The notes beneath the pieces were generated by a model, which was not told the origin of the DNA, did no database searches, and worked only from the letters and a program-made list of their open reading frames with translations. A program made the position numbers and the translations under genes. 64,000 nucleotides of DNA, from the NCBI RefSeq assembly GCF_012933545.1, contig NZ_JAADJU010000010.1, forward strand, positions 62,001 to 126,000. Direction: 5' to 3'. The stretch comes from Rouxiella aceris. GTDB taxonomy: Bacteria > Pseudomonadota > Gammaproteobacteria > Enterobacterales > Enterobacteriaceae. Numbering within the stretch: the stretch's first letter is position 1; each line of letters starts with the position of its first letter. Below are positions 47,014 to 56,991 of the stretch, in pieces.

Positions 47014-47131
47014 TATATCCAAAATAATTTGCGTTGCCCCATGGCGGTAACAACAGCAATCCCCAGGCACATCGCTCACGCAGTGACCGGAAGCAGCCAG
47101 TAAGGATACAGTTTGAAGTATGACGGTTATA
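47014..47131. repeat. Degenerate ERIC-family element
   Basis: Begins TATATCCAAAATAATTTGCG and ends GTTTGAAGTATGACGGTTATA, the end pair typical of ERIC-type repeats in Yersinia and Serratia. The centre keeps CAATCCCCAGG and CTCACGCAGTGAC, related to the ERIC core. Length 118 bp against about 127 for ERIC. Confidence 0.7.
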
Positions 47132-47286
47132 AAACAAAATTATCAAGGCAAGGCTCTGTTTTAGTTTATCTTTTTTTAAAGGTGTGAGGACGAACCTGAT
47201 TTTTTCAATAATTTCACCACGTAAAGCAGTATGAAAAGTGCCTTACTTAACAACGATCCCTTGCGACTGAGGCAAAATTAAACCAA

Positions 47287-47319
47287 TGTTTAGTATTAGT
47301 TGATGGGTGTGTCTATAAG
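47287..47319 (+). promoter_or_regulatory. PhoP-type promoter of slyB
   Basis: TGTTTA-GTATT-AGTTGA (47287-47303) matches the PhoP box (T/G)GTTTA-N5-(T/G)GTTTA, with the second half degenerate. A TATAAG -10 follows 10 bp later (47314-47319), the usual PhoP class spacing. slyB is a known PhoP target in E. coli and Salmonella. The predicted transcript would have a leader of about 230 nt. Confidence 0.7.
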
Positions 47320-47556
47320 ATATTCGCCAGTTTGCGTTATGATAATAGCTGGCACTGCCTACCCTGATGTGAAATGTGTCCCGATTTACAACACTGAACG
47401 AGTCTACCCAAAAGCCTTCCGGATCCAGGTTGGCAGCAACTCAGTCCGTACTCATGCGCTTGCGTTAAGTGCCTGAGAGGGATGGTTAGCGCCTTTGGCA
47501 TCTGGACGCGCGAACGACGCAGGCAAGATCGGTGTGTCATTAAACAGGAGTTTTTT

Positions 47557-48030
47557 ATGATTAAGCGTATTCTCATCGTTGCACTGGTTGGCACCACCCT
47601 GGTGGGTTGTGTCAGCGATAATACCTTGTCAGGTAATGTCTATTCGGCTTCACAGGCGAAACAGGTTCAATACGTGACTTATGGTACTTTGGTGTCTGTA
47701 CGCCCGGTACAAATTCAAGGTGGCGATGAAAACAATGTGATTGGCGCCATCGGTGGCGCAGTGTTAGGCGGGTTCCTCGGTAACACCATTGGCCGCGGTA
47801 CCGGACGCAGTCTGGCAACCGCAGGCGGTGCCGTTGCCGGTGCCGTGGCTGGACAGGGTGTGTCCAGCGCGATGAACCGCTCTAACGGCGTAGAGCTGCA
47901 AATCCGCAAAGATGACGGCAATACCATCATGGTAGTGCAAAAAGCCGACAGCAATACCCATTACTACGTAGGTCAGCGTGTCAGTTTGGCCAGCAGCGGC
48001 AGTACCGTCACTGTCTCTCCAGGCGTATAA
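47557..48030 (+). CDS. slyB: Outer-membrane lipoprotein SlyB
   Basis: 157 residues: lipoprotein signal MIKRILIVALVGTTLVGC, then a glycine-zipper region (IGGAVLGGFLGNTIG and AGGAVAGAVAGQG) and a C-terminal beta domain. Stabilises outer-membrane proteins and lipid A in stress. Start chosen by GGAG 6 nt upstream and lipobox; the frame is open 25 codons earlier. Confidence 0.96.
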   Translation: MIKRILIVALVGTTLVGCVSDNTLSGNVYSASQAKQVQYVTYGTLVSVRPVQIQGGDENNVIGAIGGAVLGGFLGNTIGRGTGRSLATAGGAVAGAVAGQGVSSAMNRSNGVELQIRKDDGNTIMVVQKADSNTHYYVGQRVSLASSGSTVTVSPGV

Positions 48031-48051
48031 CCGCCACCTTCGTCTTATAAA

Positions 48052-48087
48052 AAAACCGGAACGCCTGGCAACAGGGTTCCGGTTTTA
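48052..48087. terminator. slyB/slyA convergent terminator
   Basis: AAAACCGGAAC-loop-GGTTCCGGTTTT stem with A run before and T run after, so it can serve both slyB and slyA. Confidence 0.88.
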
Positions 48088-48113
48088 TCAGGAATGGGCA
48101 CGACGGTCATTCA

Positions 48114-48548
48114 TTAAGATTTATTGTGCAATGACGCAATGTTTTTTTCTAATCTTGCCAGCATGTTCAGCAACAGTTGGATATCTTCAGAAGACATTCC
48201 CGATAAAATTTCCTGACGAGTATCATCGATCACCGTTTCCATCTGATGGATGATTGGTGCTGCCTCTTCCGTCAGTTTAATGCGTTTTGCACGACGATCG
48301 CTGGCGCAGGTTTGACGGGTTATCAGCTTTTTTTCTTCCAGTTGGTCAAGGGTTCTGACCAATGATGGTTGTTCAATACCAATCGCTTTTGCAAGCTGAA
48401 TTTGCGACTGTTCAGGTGGCAAAATATTGATGTTGTGTAACGTCACCCAATGCGTCTGCGTGAGCTCTAATGGCTTAAGCCGATCGTCGATCAATGCACG
48501 CCAGACACGAACTAATCGTGCGAGATCTGACCCTAGGTTCGATTCCAA
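48114..48548 (-). CDS. slyA: Transcriptional regulator SlyA (MarR family)
   Basis: 144 residues, winged-helix MarR fold: [19 protein letters not shown] recognition helix and [10 protein letters not shown] wing. Counters H-NS silencing and controls virulence and efflux genes. Start codon is TTG, with GGAGGGGG 3 nt before it; E. coli slyA also uses TTG. Its own consensus operator lies 17 bp upstream. Confidence 0.96.
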   Translation of the reverse strand: MESNLGSDLARLVRVWRALIDDRLKPLELTQTHWVTLHNINILPPEQSQIQLAKAIGIEQPSLVRTLDQLEEKKLITRQTCASDRRAKRIKLTEEAAPIIHQMETVIDDTRQEILSGMSSEDIQLLLNMLARLEKNIASLHNKS

Positions 48549-48564
48549 TGCCCCCTCCTTATAA

Positions 48565-48576
48565 TTAGCATGCTAA
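48565..48576. promoter_or_regulatory. SlyA operator
   Basis: TTAGCATGCTAA, a perfect palindrome one base from the published SlyA consensus TTAGCAAGCTAA, between slyA and the divergent ydhI-ydhJ-ydhK operon. It can control both directions. Confidence 0.8.
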
Positions 48577-48752
48577 GATAACTCCCCAGAGTTTAGCTTA
48601 GTTCTCGTGGATTTAATCGTAAAATTACAAATATCCGCAGAATACGTAATACAATTAATCTGAGATCTGATGCCCTAAATGCCAAAATGCACCCAGAAGC
48701 CCGGTTATTTATAACACAACCTGATGCAGAGATTAATATTGTGATTAGCCAA

Positions 48753-48977
48753 ATGTTCCATTCAGGCCCCCTTCTCCAGGATTTGGTTCTGGGTGCTTCG
48801 CTATATTTCCCTCCTATCTTTAAAGCATTTTTACTTGGACTGTTTATTTGGTTACTGATCCACCACCTGCTACGCGACCGGATTTATTCGGGTGAAATCT
48901 GGCATCCTGCACTTATGGATTTATCTCTCTTTGTCATCTCAATATGTGGTGCCTTGTTACTGATCGTCAATGAGTAA
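48753..48977 (+). CDS. ydhI: YdhI, DUF1656 inner-membrane protein
   Basis: 74 residues with two membrane helices ([21 protein letters not shown] and [14 protein letters not shown] regions). Always accompanies HlyD/FUSC efflux pairs. The frame opens at 48687, but the start at 48753 fits the family length (78 in E. coli); neither has a clear ribosome site. Overlaps ydhJ by 8 nt. Confidence 0.85.
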   Translation: MFHSGPLLQDLVLGASLYFPPIFKAFLLGLFIWLLIHHLLRDRIYSGEIWHPALMDLSLFVISICGALLLIVNE

Positions 48978-49839
48978 AAACATGAAATTCAAGACACTTA
49001 AGTATTTCTCAACGGTATTTGTCCTGGCGATTGCTTTATGCGCAGGATGGTGGATGTGGAACTATTACATGCAGTCGCCCTGGACTCGCGATGGAAAAGT
49101 ACGAGCAGAGCTGGTCAACATCACCCCCGAAGTGTCGGGAAGGATCACCGACATTGCGGTTCATGACAATCAATATGTCAAAAATGGTGAGGTACTGTTT
49201 AATCTTGACCCGGAGCCTTTTAAAATTGCCGTCGATAACGCCCAAGCCTCAGTGGATAAAGCGGCGGCCGATCTCGACAAAGCCAATCATGAAGCGCAGC
49301 GCCGACGCGCCCTGGGTCGGAATGTGATTTCCAGCGAATCTCTCGATCAGGCCAATCTGGAAGCGCGATCGATGCAGGCCGCATTTGAAGCAGCTAAAGC
49401 CAACCTCAATCAGGCGCGCTGGAATTTAAGCAAAACCGCCATTGTCGCGCCCACCGATGGCTATATAACAAATCTTCAGGCGCGCAAAGGCAACTATGCC
49501 ACCACCGGAACACCGTTGGTGGCACTGATCGATGCCCATTCATTTTATGTTTTAGGTTATTTTGAAGAAACAAAACTTAAACATATTAATATTGGCAGCC
49601 AGGCCGATATTATTTTGTACAACGGCAATGTTCCCTTGAAAGGACAAGTCGAAAGTATTGGTCGGGCAATATATGACCAGAGTGTCGAAACCTCTGGCGG
49701 TTTATTATTGGATGTAAAACCCAATGTTCCCTGGGTCCGATTAGCCCAACGCGTACCGGTACGCATCAGCCTCGATCATATACCGCAAAATTTGGTGCTG
49801 GTCGCCGGTACCAGTTGCACGATTGCTATTCACTATTAA
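48970..49839 (+). CDS. ydhJ: YdhJ, HlyD/AaeA-type membrane-fusion protein
   Basis: 289 residues. One N-terminal membrane helix (about 12-32), lipoyl halves ([16 protein letters not shown] and [15 protein letters not shown]), a short helical hairpin, and a beta-barrel. Periplasmic adaptor of a putative aromatic-acid efflux pump with YdhK. ydhK starts 9 bp downstream. Confidence 0.94.
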   Translation: MSKNMKFKTLKYFSTVFVLAIALCAGWWMWNYYMQSPWTRDGKVRAELVNITPEVSGRITDIAVHDNQYVKNGEVLFNLDPEPFKIAVDNAQASVDKAAADLDKANHEAQRRRALGRNVISSESLDQANLEARSMQAAFEAAKANLNQARWNLSKTAIVAPTDGYITNLQARKGNYATTGTPLVALIDAHSFYVLGYFEETKLKHINIGSQADIILYNGNVPLKGQVESIGRAIYDQSVETSGGLLLDVKPNVPWVRLAQRVPVRISLDHIPQNLVLVAGTSCTIAIHY

Positions 49840-49848
49840 GGACATACC

Positions 49849-51888
49849 GTGAATTTTTCGTGGCTGGAGTGGAAAAATACCCCCTGGGGGAAGGCAACCT
49901 CCGGCCAGTGGCGTTATGCGCTGCGTAATGCCATTGCCATGTGTCTGGCACTGTGGCTGGCCTTTGTGCTGCAGCTTGATGAACCCTACTGGGCCATGAC
50001 CTCGGCGGCAGTAGTGAGTTTTCCTACCGTCGGCGGGGTGATCAGTAAAAGTATTGGCCGGGTGTTTGGCAGTCTGCTGGGTGCCTCAGCGGCGGTGCTT
50101 ATTGCAGGACACTGCCTTAACGACCCCTGGCTGTTTACCCTGGCCATTGCCTCATGGTTAGGTATTTGCACTTACGCCGCCAATCTCTATCAGAATAACG
50201 TTTCCTACGCTTTTGCCTTGGCTGGTTATACGGCGGCAATTATCGCCTTCTCGACGGTGAACGTTACCGATACGGTGACCATTTTTGACATTGCCCAGGC
50301 CAGGGTCTGCGAAGTGATCAGTGGTATTTTATGCGGCGGCTTTATGATGATGGTGCTGCCCAGCACCTCAGACGGCGATGCGCTACTGACTTCGCTGCGA
50401 AAAATGCACAGTCAGTTGCTGGAACATGCCCAGTTGCTGTGGCGCAGTGAAGTCAGCAACCAGATCCGCGTCTCCCATGAAGGGGTGATCAGCCAAATCC
50501 TCACCCTTAATCTACTGCGCATCCAGGCCTTCTGGAGCCACTATCGTCTACGGCAACAGAATAATTTGCTTAATTTCCTGCTGCATCAACAGCTGCGCAT
50601 GACCAGCTATATCTCCAGCCTGCGCAGAATGCTGCTCAATTGGCCAGATCCCCCGGAGCAACTTAATCAGGTGCTCAACCTGCTGCTCGAACAGCTGAGA
50701 AATCCGCAGATCAGCAAATACCAGTTAGCCCAAACCCTTAACCTGATCCGCCCCCGTGACCTGGCCGACTTTCGTCATCAGGCCTTTTGGCAACGCCTGC
50801 GCGATTTTTGCTGGTTATATCTGCGCACCGAGCGCCTGCTGCAACGGGTTGAAAATGCCAATCTGGTGGCGATGGAACAGATACAGGCACCGCGAGTCAG
50901 TCGGCTGACCCACCATGCTGACAGCTATGAGGCGGCCTACAGTGGCCTGCGCACTTTTATCTGTATTGTGTTGGCCTGTGCTTACTGGATCAACACTCAG
51001 TGGGATTCAGGGGCAGCAGGCGTGACTCTGGCTGCGATAGGCTGTGTGCTTTATTCATCGACCGCGTCGCCAATCAACAGCATTACCCTGTTGACCAAAT
51101 CGCTGATCCTGTTGTTCATTGGCTGCTATGTTTTGAAATTTGGCCTGATGGTACGGATCAATGATTTTTGGCTGTTTTGCGCCCTGCTGCTGCCAATGTT
51201 AACCACTATGCAATTGTTTAAGCTGCAATTTAAGCGCTATGCCAGCCTGTGGGGACAATTGATTGTATTTGGTGGGTCATTTTTGGCGATCACTAATCCG
51301 CCAAGCTATGACTATCAATCTTTTATCAATGACGGACTGGCAAAAATTGCCGGTATCATGTTGGCGGGTATTGCCTTTCAGGTGTTGCGCCCCAGCTCTG
51401 ACCAACGCAAAAGCCGTCGCCTGATCCACGCCCTGCGCCGGGATTTTATCGACCAGCTCAGCCGCAAGCCACAGCTGACACATTTGCAATTTGAGTCGCT
51501 GATCTATTACCGCATCAACCAGCTTAATCAGAGTAAAGATCAGCTTTCCCGCACCTGGTTACTGCGCTGGGGTGTGGTGTTGCTCAACTGTAGCCATATT
51601 GTCTGGCAGCTGCGCGACTGGGAAACCGGTTCAAATCCGCTGGCGAAAGTACGTGATATCTGCATTCATTGCCTGCGCGGCATTATGACCGAGCGCGGGG
51701 TAAGCCACCCGAAACTGGATGCCACACTAAGCGAACTGCTGCGTATCAGTGAGTCGCTGGCGCGGCATCCGGATCCTTCGGCACGCCAGTTGGCCGGGGT
51801 GATCTGGCGTCTGTACTGTTCGTTATCGCAGTTACAGTCCGCCATCAATATTGAGGATCCCCCGCCCGCAGGCGAAAAATCTGCCTGA
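49849..51888 (+). CDS. ydhK: YdhK, FUSC/AaeB-type efflux permease
   Basis: 679 residues with two blocks of about five membrane helices (about 20-165 and 365-505) separated by a large cytoplasmic region, the layout of AaeB-type exporters. Start codon GTG with AGGAC 6 nt upstream. Substrate unknown; likely transcribed with ydhIJ under SlyA control. Confidence 0.94.
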   Translation: MNFSWLEWKNTPWGKATSGQWRYALRNAIAMCLALWLAFVLQLDEPYWAMTSAAVVSFPTVGGVISKSIGRVFGSLLGASAAVLIAGHCLNDPWLFTLAIASWLGICTYAANLYQNNVSYAFALAGYTAAIIAFSTVNVTDTVTIFDIAQARVCEVISGILCGGFMMMVLPSTSDGDALLTSLRKMHSQLLEHAQLLWRSEVSNQIRVSHEGVISQILTLNLLRIQAFWSHYRLRQQNNLLNFLLHQQLRMTSYISSLRRMLLNWPDPPEQLNQVLNLLLEQLRNPQISKYQLAQTLNLIRPRDLADFRHQAFWQRLRDFCWLYLRTERLLQRVENANLVAMEQIQAPRVSRLTHHADSYEAAYSGLRTFICIVLACAYWINTQWDSGAAGVTLAAIGCVLYSSTASPINSITLLTKSLILLFIGCYVLKFGLMVRINDFWLFCALLLPMLTTMQLFKLQFKRYASLWGQLIVFGGSFLAITNPPSYDYQSFINDGLAKIAGIMLAGIAFQVLRPSSDQRKSRRLIHALRRDFIDQLSRKPQLTHLQFESLIYYRINQLNQSKDQLSRTWLLRWGVVLLNCSHIVWQLRDWETGSNPLAKVRDICIHCLRGIMTERGVSHPKLDATLSELLRISESLARHPDPSARQLAGVIWRLYCSLSQLQSAINIEDPPPAGEKSA

Positions 51889-51889
51889 A

Positions 51890-52786
51890 TTAAGGCACGT
51901 CGTAGCCGAGCGCCGCCTTGCGAATGCGGAACCATTGCTGACGGTTGAGATTTAACGACAGAGCCTGCCAGGCCGACGCCACCCGTTCAATTTTACCGGA
52001 ACCAATAATAGGTAACGGTTGTGACGGCAGACGCATAATCCAGGCGTAAACCACCTGTTCGATGTTTTCTGCGCCGATCTCTTGTGCCACCTGCTGCAGC
52101 TCTTCGCGCAGCGGCTGGTATTGAGCCTCGCTAAACAGACTACCACCGCCAAGACAAGACCAGGCCATCGGTTTCATTCGCAGCTGCTGGCACTGATCCA
52201 GCGTGCCATCAAGTAACGCAGGTTGATGCACCGGCGAAATTTCTACCTGATTGGTCACCAGCGCAAAAGGCAATCGCGATTGCAGCAGGCTGAACTGTGA
52301 GGGGGTAAAGTTGGAAACACCAAAATGTTTCACTTTGCCGCTTTGATGCAGAGCAATAAAGGCTTCGGCGGTATTATCGGCATCCATTAACGGGTCAGGA
52401 CGATGGATCAGTAACAGGTCGAGATGGTCGGTATACATATTGCGCAAAGAACGTTCGGTTTGGGCAATAATATAGTCTTTATCAGTAATATAATGACCGA
52501 TAGTGTTACCAGACGCCGCCATGGTGGCAATACCGCATTTGCTGACCAGTTGCATTTGCTGGCGCAGCGCGGGTTTCAGACGCAACGCCTGGCCAAAGGC
52601 CGCTTCACATTGATAGCCACCATAAATATCCGCATGATCGGCCGTGGTGATGCCTAATTCCACATGCTGTTGCATAAACGCCAACAGCTGCTGTGGTGTC
52701 ATCTGCCACTCCATCAAACGCCAGTACCCACAAATCATGGAAGAAAATTCCGGACCCTGGGCTGAAATACGCGTGCGTTGTTCCAT
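51890..52786 (-). CDS. ydhF: Aldo-keto reductase YdhF
   Basis: 298-residue TIM barrel, NADPH-dependent. Catalytic Asp and Tyr in TADHADIYGGY, Lys in LVSKCGI, and the cofactor loop PLPIIGSGKIERV. Substrate not known; a YdhF-type oxidoreductase next to ydhL as in E. coli. Converges with ydhK with one base between stop codons. Confidence 0.94.
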   Translation of the reverse strand: MEQRTRISAQGPEFSSMICGYWRLMEWQMTPQQLLAFMQQHVELGITTADHADIYGGYQCEAAFGQALRLKPALRQQMQLVSKCGIATMAASGNTIGHYITDKDYIIAQTERSLRNMYTDHLDLLLIHRPDPLMDADNTAEAFIALHQSGKVKHFGVSNFTPSQFSLLQSRLPFALVTNQVEISPVHQPALLDGTLDQCQQLRMKPMAWSCLGGGSLFSEAQYQPLREELQQVAQEIGAENIEQVVYAWIMRLPSQPLPIIGSGKIERVASAWQALSLNLNRQQWFRIRKAALGYDVP

Positions 52787-52895
52787 TTACTGTTTCCTTA
52801 TCTCGTTATTTTATTGTGGCCAGCATAGCTTGTTGCCAAAGATTTTCATTGATGCCAAATCAGCAAATGCCACAAGATTAACGCACTAGGCAAGA

Positions 52896-53153
52896 TCAAA
52901 ACAGTGAGGGCTGCTCAGGAAGGGGATCGTCTGACGGTTTGGCGGCACGTTTCAAACGCAAGAAACGCTGATGACACAGTCTCAATACCTGCCTTTTTTC
53001 GACATCGCTCATGTTCAACCAGCCAAAACGCTCTTCACGGCTGCGAAAGCAACCGTGACAGTAGCCGTTGGGCCCAGACTGGCAAATACCACGGCATGGG
53101 CTGGGGATCTCGAAAAACTCAAGCTGCTGAGCCAAAAAATTCTCCGTATTCAC
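52896..53153 (-). CDS. ydhL: YdhL, DUF1289 small Cys protein
   Basis: 85 residues with four conserved cysteines in two pairs (SPCRGICQ and YCHGCFR), typical of the DUF1289 metal-binding family. Function unknown. Divergent from nemR. Confidence 0.92.
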   Translation of the reverse strand: MNTENFLAQQLEFFEIPSPCRGICQSGPNGYCHGCFRSREERFGWLNMSDVEKRQVLRLCHQRFLRLKRAAKPSDDPLPEQPSLF

Positions 53154-53273
53154 GATTAAGCACGTAACAAACGCGCAGCAATTGCCTATATTTTATACCG
53201 CATTTATCAATATGTGCCATCTTTCGTTCACAAAGAGGAAATTAGCGCCAAATATCGCCGGTGACGGTTGACC

Positions 53274-53289
53274 TGGACCGACTGGTCTA
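53274..53289. promoter_or_regulatory. NemR operator
   Basis: TGGACC-GACT-GGTCTA, a near-perfect palindrome 13 bp before the nemR start. The TAGACC-type half-sites agree with NemR boxes known from E. coli; it would autorepress nemRA and could affect the divergent ydhL. Confidence 0.75.
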
Positions 53290-53302
53290 TTAATCTCGCC
53301 CT

Positions 53303-53911
53303 ATGAATAAATCTGCCCCCCCACACAGCGATACCCGCGAACATTTACTGGCTACTGGTGAAGAACTCAGTATGCGCCTGGGATTTACCGCGATGGGGCT
53401 GACTGAAATTCTGACCACCGCTGGCGTGCCAAAGGGTTCCTTTTATCATCATTTCAAGTCGAAAGAAGCTTTTGGCGAAGCGATGATCCAACGTTATTTC
53501 GATAACTATGAGCAAGCGCTGCACCGGCATTTCAATCAGCCAAACGGTAATCAGCGCCAGCATCTGCTCAGTTATTATGCCCAGGCTATTACAAATTTTT
53601 GTAACAGCCAATGCCACAACGCCTGCCTGGCGGTAAAAGTTTCCGCCGAGGTCAGCGACTTGTCCGAACCCATGCGTCACGTGCTGGAAAAGGGTACCGC
53701 GACTGTAGTTAAACAGCTGGCCACGGCCATCGAGCAGGGTATTGCTGAAGGGTCGTTACAGGTTTTACAACCACCGGCAGTGGCCGCAGAGATTATTTAT
53801 TCATTATGGTTAGGTGCCTCACTGCGCGCCAAAATAAAACACTCGGTGGCACCGCTTGCCGCCGCGCTGGAACTGTTGGAGATACTGCTACAACCTCCGG
53901 CTGGAGCCTGA
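53303..53911 (+). CDS. nemR: NemR, TetR-family electrophile/bleach-sensing repressor
   Basis: 202 residues. N-terminal TetR helix-turn-helix (TEILTTAGVPKGSFYHHFKSKEAF, seen at about 30-55) and a ligand domain with clustered cysteines CNSQCHNACLAVK (about 98-110), the region that carries the reactive Cys106 in E. coli NemR. Derepresses nemA (and often gloA) on reaction with quinones, NEM or hypochlorous acid. Confidence 0.95.
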   Translation: MNKSAPPHSDTREHLLATGEELSMRLGFTAMGLTEILTTAGVPKGSFYHHFKSKEAFGEAMIQRYFDNYEQALHRHFNQPNGNQRQHLLSYYAQAITNFCNSQCHNACLAVKVSAEVSDLSEPMRHVLEKGTATVVKQLATAIEQGIAEGSLQVLQPPAVAAEIIYSLWLGASLRAKIKHSVAPLAAALELLEILLQPPAGA

Positions 53912-54027
53912 AAAGAGCGGTAAGCGGCAAGTAGCTACGCAGATAAAACCGGGATTCTTTAGCCTTATGATGCCCGGGATCACAAATTATTATGAGTCGA
54001 CCAGTCTATTCACAGGAGTTAATGAAA

Positions 54028-55119
54028 ATGACCAAGCTTTTTACCCCACTTGTAGTTGGCAAAAAAACTTTACCCAATCGCGTATTTATGGCGCCATTGA
54101 CCCGTTTGCGCAGCATTGAGCCAGGTGATATCCCGACGCCACTGATGGGCGAGTACTATGCACAACGCCATAGTGCCGGCCTGATTATTACCGAGGCGAC
54201 ACAAGTTTCGTTCCAGGCCAAAGGTTATGCCGGTGCGCCAGGTCTGCATACGCCAGAACAAACTGCCGCCTGGAAAAAAATTGTTGCCGGAGTGCATGCC
54301 AAAGAGGGTCATATTGCCGTGCAGCTTTGGCATGTGGGCCGTATCTCCCACAGCAGCCTGCAACCGGGTCAGCAGCCACCGGTAGCCCCTTCAGCCATTG
54401 CGGCAGGGACCCGTACCAGCCTGCGTGATGCCCAGGGTAATGCCATCCGCGAAGAGTGCTCTCTGCCACGCGCCCTGGAAACCAGCGAAATCCCGGGGAT
54501 CGTTAATGATTTCCGTCTGGCTGCCGCCAACTCTCGCGAAGCGGACTTTGACTATATCGAGCTGCATGCCGCCCATGGTTATTTGCTGCATCAGTTTATG
54601 TCACCGGCTTCTAACCTGCGTGAAGATCAGTACGGCGGCAGCATTGAAAACCGTACCCGTCTGACGCTGGAAGTGGTGGATGCCACTGTGGCTGAAATCG
54701 GCGCCGATCGCGTCGGTATCCGCATTTCGCCGATGGGTCCTTTCAATGGTCTGGATAATGGCGAAGACCAGCAAGAAGCGGCCATTTACCTGCTCGATGA
54801 ACTGAACAAACGTCATCTCGCCTATCTGCATATTTCCGAACCTGACTGGGCGGGTGGCAAAGCCTATACCGAAGAATTCCGTAAAATTATTCGTCAGCAT
54901 TACCAGGGAGTAATCGTCGGCGCGGGTGCTTATACCGCCGAGAAAGCTGAAGAACTGATTGCCAAAGGCTATATCGATGCCGTGGCCTTTGGTCGTAGCT
55001 ATATCGCCAATCCGGATCTGGTTGAACGCCTCAAGAGTCATGCAGCGCTGAATGAACCGAAAGCCGAAAGCTTCTACGGCGGCGGCGCACAGGGCTATAC
55101 CGACTACCCTACCCTGTAA
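54028..55119 (+). CDS. nemA: N-ethylmaleimide reductase, Old Yellow Enzyme family
   Basis: FMN-dependent reduction of activated alkenes, nitro compounds and NEM. 363 residues, TIM barrel: APLTRLRS, active-site [13 protein letters not shown], and [11 protein letters not shown]. Start at 54028 has AGGAG 10 nt upstream; earlier in-frame ATGs are too close to or before that site. In E. coli nemR, nemA and gloA form one unit; here a repeat element separates nemA from gloA. Confidence 0.96.
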   Translation: MTKLFTPLVVGKKTLPNRVFMAPLTRLRSIEPGDIPTPLMGEYYAQRHSAGLIITEATQVSFQAKGYAGAPGLHTPEQTAAWKKIVAGVHAKEGHIAVQLWHVGRISHSSLQPGQQPPVAPSAIAAGTRTSLRDAQGNAIREECSLPRALETSEIPGIVNDFRLAAANSREADFDYIELHAAHGYLLHQFMSPASNLREDQYGGSIENRTRLTLEVVDATVAEIGADRVGIRISPMGPFNGLDNGEDQQEAAIYLLDELNKRHLAYLHISEPDWAGGKAYTEEFRKIIRQHYQGVIVGAGAYTAEKAEELIAKGYIDAVAFGRSYIANPDLVERLKSHAALNEPKAESFYGGGAQGYTDYPTL

Positions 55120-55143
55120 TTGATTTTTATTGCGCATCACCAC

Positions 55144-55167
55144 GGCGGCCATCATTTGATTGCCGCT
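55144..55167 (+). terminator. Proximal copy of the nemA terminator stem-loop
   Basis: GGCGGCCATCATTTGATTGCCGCT: same stem-loop as at 55262-55285 with one substitution (C for A) that breaks one base pair, and no T tract. Probably inactive. Confidence 0.6.
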
Positions 55168-55261
55168 CACACTGCTGACAAAGCCCGTTTTTAGGGAGAG
55201 TACACCTAGGGGTGCTATGCCCGGGTATCTCGATCGTCAAGACCACGTTGTCATCAAACTC
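55168..55261 (-). repeat. Terminator-associated repeat, short copy B (94 bp)
   Basis: Read on the minus strand it begins GAGTTTGATGACAA and ends GTCAGCAGTGTG, as copy A does, and shares ATCGAGATACCCGGGCATAG and ACTCTCCCT, but lacks about 35 bp of the centre. Flanked by a 24-bp duplication (23 of 24 identical) of the local terminator stem-loop. Confidence 0.78.
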
Positions 55262-55291
55262 GGCGGCAATCATTTGATTGCCGCTTTTTAG
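55262..55291 (+). terminator. Distal nemA terminator
   Basis: GGCGGCAATCA-TT-TGATTGCCGC perfect stem followed by TTTTTAG. The only copy here with a T tract, so the functional one. Confidence 0.85.
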
Positions 55292-55378
55292 TGCAGTCAG
55301 GATCTCTCTTAAAGACAAAGCGATAGCATTGAGCTAGTGTAGTATTTATCAGTATTTAACCGGCAATCAGAGGAAATT

Positions 55379-55786
55379 ATGCGTTTACTCCATACTATGA
55401 TCCGCGTTGGCGACATGCAGCGCGCCATTAAATTTTATACCGAAGTGCTGGGTATGAAACTGCTGCGTACCAGCCAGAATACCGAATACAAATACGACCT
55501 GGCTTTTGTGGGTTATACCGATGAAAGCGAAGGTGCAGTGATCGAGTTGACCTATAACTACGGCGTAGAAAGCTACGAGATGGGTACGGCATTCGGCCAT
55601 CTGGCGTTAGGCGTTGATAACGTTGCCCAGACTTGCGAAGACATTCGTCATGCCGGTGGCAAAGTGGTACGTGAAGCCGGTCCGGTAAAAGGCGGTTCCA
55701 CCATAATCGCCTTCGTCGAAGATCCGGATGGCTACAAAATCGAGCTAATCGAATCAAAACATGCGGGTCAGGGTTTGGGCAATTAA
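55379..55786 (+). CDS. gloA: Lactoylglutathione lyase (glyoxalase I)
   Basis: Isomerises the methylglyoxal-glutathione adduct. 135 residues; metal ligands His5, Glu56, His74 and Glu122 are in place ([31 protein letters not shown]), the nickel-dependent short form. GAGGAA precedes the ATG. Confidence 0.97.
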   Translation: MRLLHTMIRVGDMQRAIKFYTEVLGMKLLRTSQNTEYKYDLAFVGYTDESEGAVIELTYNYGVESYEMGTAFGHLALGVDNVAQTCEDIRHAGGKVVREAGPVKGGSTIIAFVEDPDGYKIELIESKHAGQGLGN

Positions 55787-55807
55787 TCCGCTCTGCCATA
55801 GAAACCT

Positions 55808-55838
55808 TAAGGGCGCGAATTTGGCGCCCTTTCCTCAT
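55808..55838 (+). terminator. gloA terminator
   Basis: AAGGGCGC-GAATTT-GGCGCCCTT stem followed by a T/C-rich tract, 22 nt after gloA. Confidence 0.82.
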
Positions 55839-55912
55839 TTTTATCTTCCTTCCTGCATCTGGCCTGAAAATTTGCCATAATGCGCGCTGAATTCTTTAAA
55901 CATAAGAAACCG

Positions 55913-56578
55913 ATGGCTGCCAAAAGTGACATTAACGCCCTGAGAGGCCGTTTCCGCGGGTTTTATCCCGTGGTGATAGATGTAGAAACCGCCGGGTTTA
56001 ATGCCCAAACCGATGCCTTGCTGGAAATTGCAGCCGTGACCTTACGTATGGATGAGGACGGCTGGCTGCACAACGATGAGACCGTGCATTTTCACGTTGA
56101 GCCGTTTGAGGGGTCGATTCTCCATCCTGAAGCCCTGGCATTTAATGGCATCGACCCGACCAATCCACTGCGCGGTGCAGTGAGTGAGTACGACGCGCTA
56201 CACGCTATTTTTAAAGCGGTACGCAAAGGTATGAAAGAGCAGGATTGCAACCGTGCGATTATCGTGGCGCATAACGCCAATTTTGACCACAGCTTTCTGA
56301 TGGCTGCCGCTGAGCGTGCCGGTCTTAAGCGCAATCCTTTCCATCCTTTTGCCACCTTTGATACTGCGGCATTAAGCGGATTGGTATTGGGACAAACCGT
56401 ACTGGCCAAAGCCTGTATCAGCGCCGGGATGATTTTCGACAGCTCGCAGGCCCACTCGGCCTTGTATGATACCGAGCAAACGGCACACTTGTTCTGTGAG
56501 CTGGTCAACCGCTGGAAACGTCTGGGAGGCTGGCCATTGCCCATCGACGCCGACGAGGAAGCGCCGCAAGAGCAGTAA
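55913..56578 (+). CDS. rnt: Ribonuclease T
   Basis: 3'-5' exonuclease that trims tRNA and other stable RNA ends. 221 residues, DEDDh family: VIDVETAGF (Asp and Glu), HNANFDHSF (Asp) and [10 protein letters not shown] (His and Asp). Start at 55913 fits the family; an ATG 11 codons earlier is less likely. lhr, which follows rnt in E. coli, is absent. Confidence 0.96.
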   Translation: MAAKSDINALRGRFRGFYPVVIDVETAGFNAQTDALLEIAAVTLRMDEDGWLHNDETVHFHVEPFEGSILHPEALAFNGIDPTNPLRGAVSEYDALHAIFKAVRKGMKEQDCNRAIIVAHNANFDHSFLMAAAERAGLKRNPFHPFATFDTAALSGLVLGQTVLAKACISAGMIFDSSQAHSALYDTEQTAHLFCELVNRWKRLGGWPLPIDADEEAPQEQ

Positions 56579-56596
56579 AGCTTTTTTCTATCGGGC

Positions 56597-56630
56597 AAAA
56601 AAAAGCGGCTATTTCAGCCGCTATCTTTTT
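56597..56630. terminator. Bidirectional terminator between rnt and grxD
   Basis: AGCGGCT-ATTTC-AGCCGCT stem flanked by A and T runs between convergent genes. Confidence 0.88.
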
Positions 56631-56643
56631 GAAGAAAGGTCAC

Positions 56644-56991
56644 TTACTCAGACTGTTCTTCTTTCGATTTGTACTTGTCGGCAGTTTCTTTGATCAACTG
56701 CTGCAATTCACCGCGTTGATACATCTCAATCACGATATCACAACCGCCTACCAGTTCACCGTCAACCCACAGCTGTGGGAAAGTTGGCCAGTTGGCAAAT
56801 TTTGGCATCTCGGCGCGAATATCCGGATTCTGCAGGATATCCACATAGGCAAAACGTTCACCGCAGGCGGACAATGCCTGAACGGCCTGAGCCGAGAAAC
56901 CGCAGCTTGGCAGTTTTGGAGAACCTTTCATATAAAGAAGGATCGGGTTCTCAGAAACCTGCTGTTTGATTTTTTCGATAGTAGTGGTCAT
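56644..56991 (-). CDS. grxD: Monothiol glutaredoxin 4
   Basis: 115 residues with the CGFS active site (LPSCGFSAQ) and WPTFPQLWVDGELVGGCD glutathione-binding region. Binds and transfers [2Fe-2S] clusters with BolA-type partners. Confidence 0.97.
   Translation of the reverse strand: MTTTIEKIKQQVSENPILLYMKGSPKLPSCGFSAQAVQALSACGERFAYVDILQNPDIRAEMPKFANWPTFPQLWVDGELVGGCDIVIEMYQRGELQQLIKETADKYKSKEEQSE

Noticed and set aside
54601-55170. 189-codon minus-strand frame over nemA and the repeat
   Set aside because: Antisense of nemA; it only extends into the intergenic repeat by chance.
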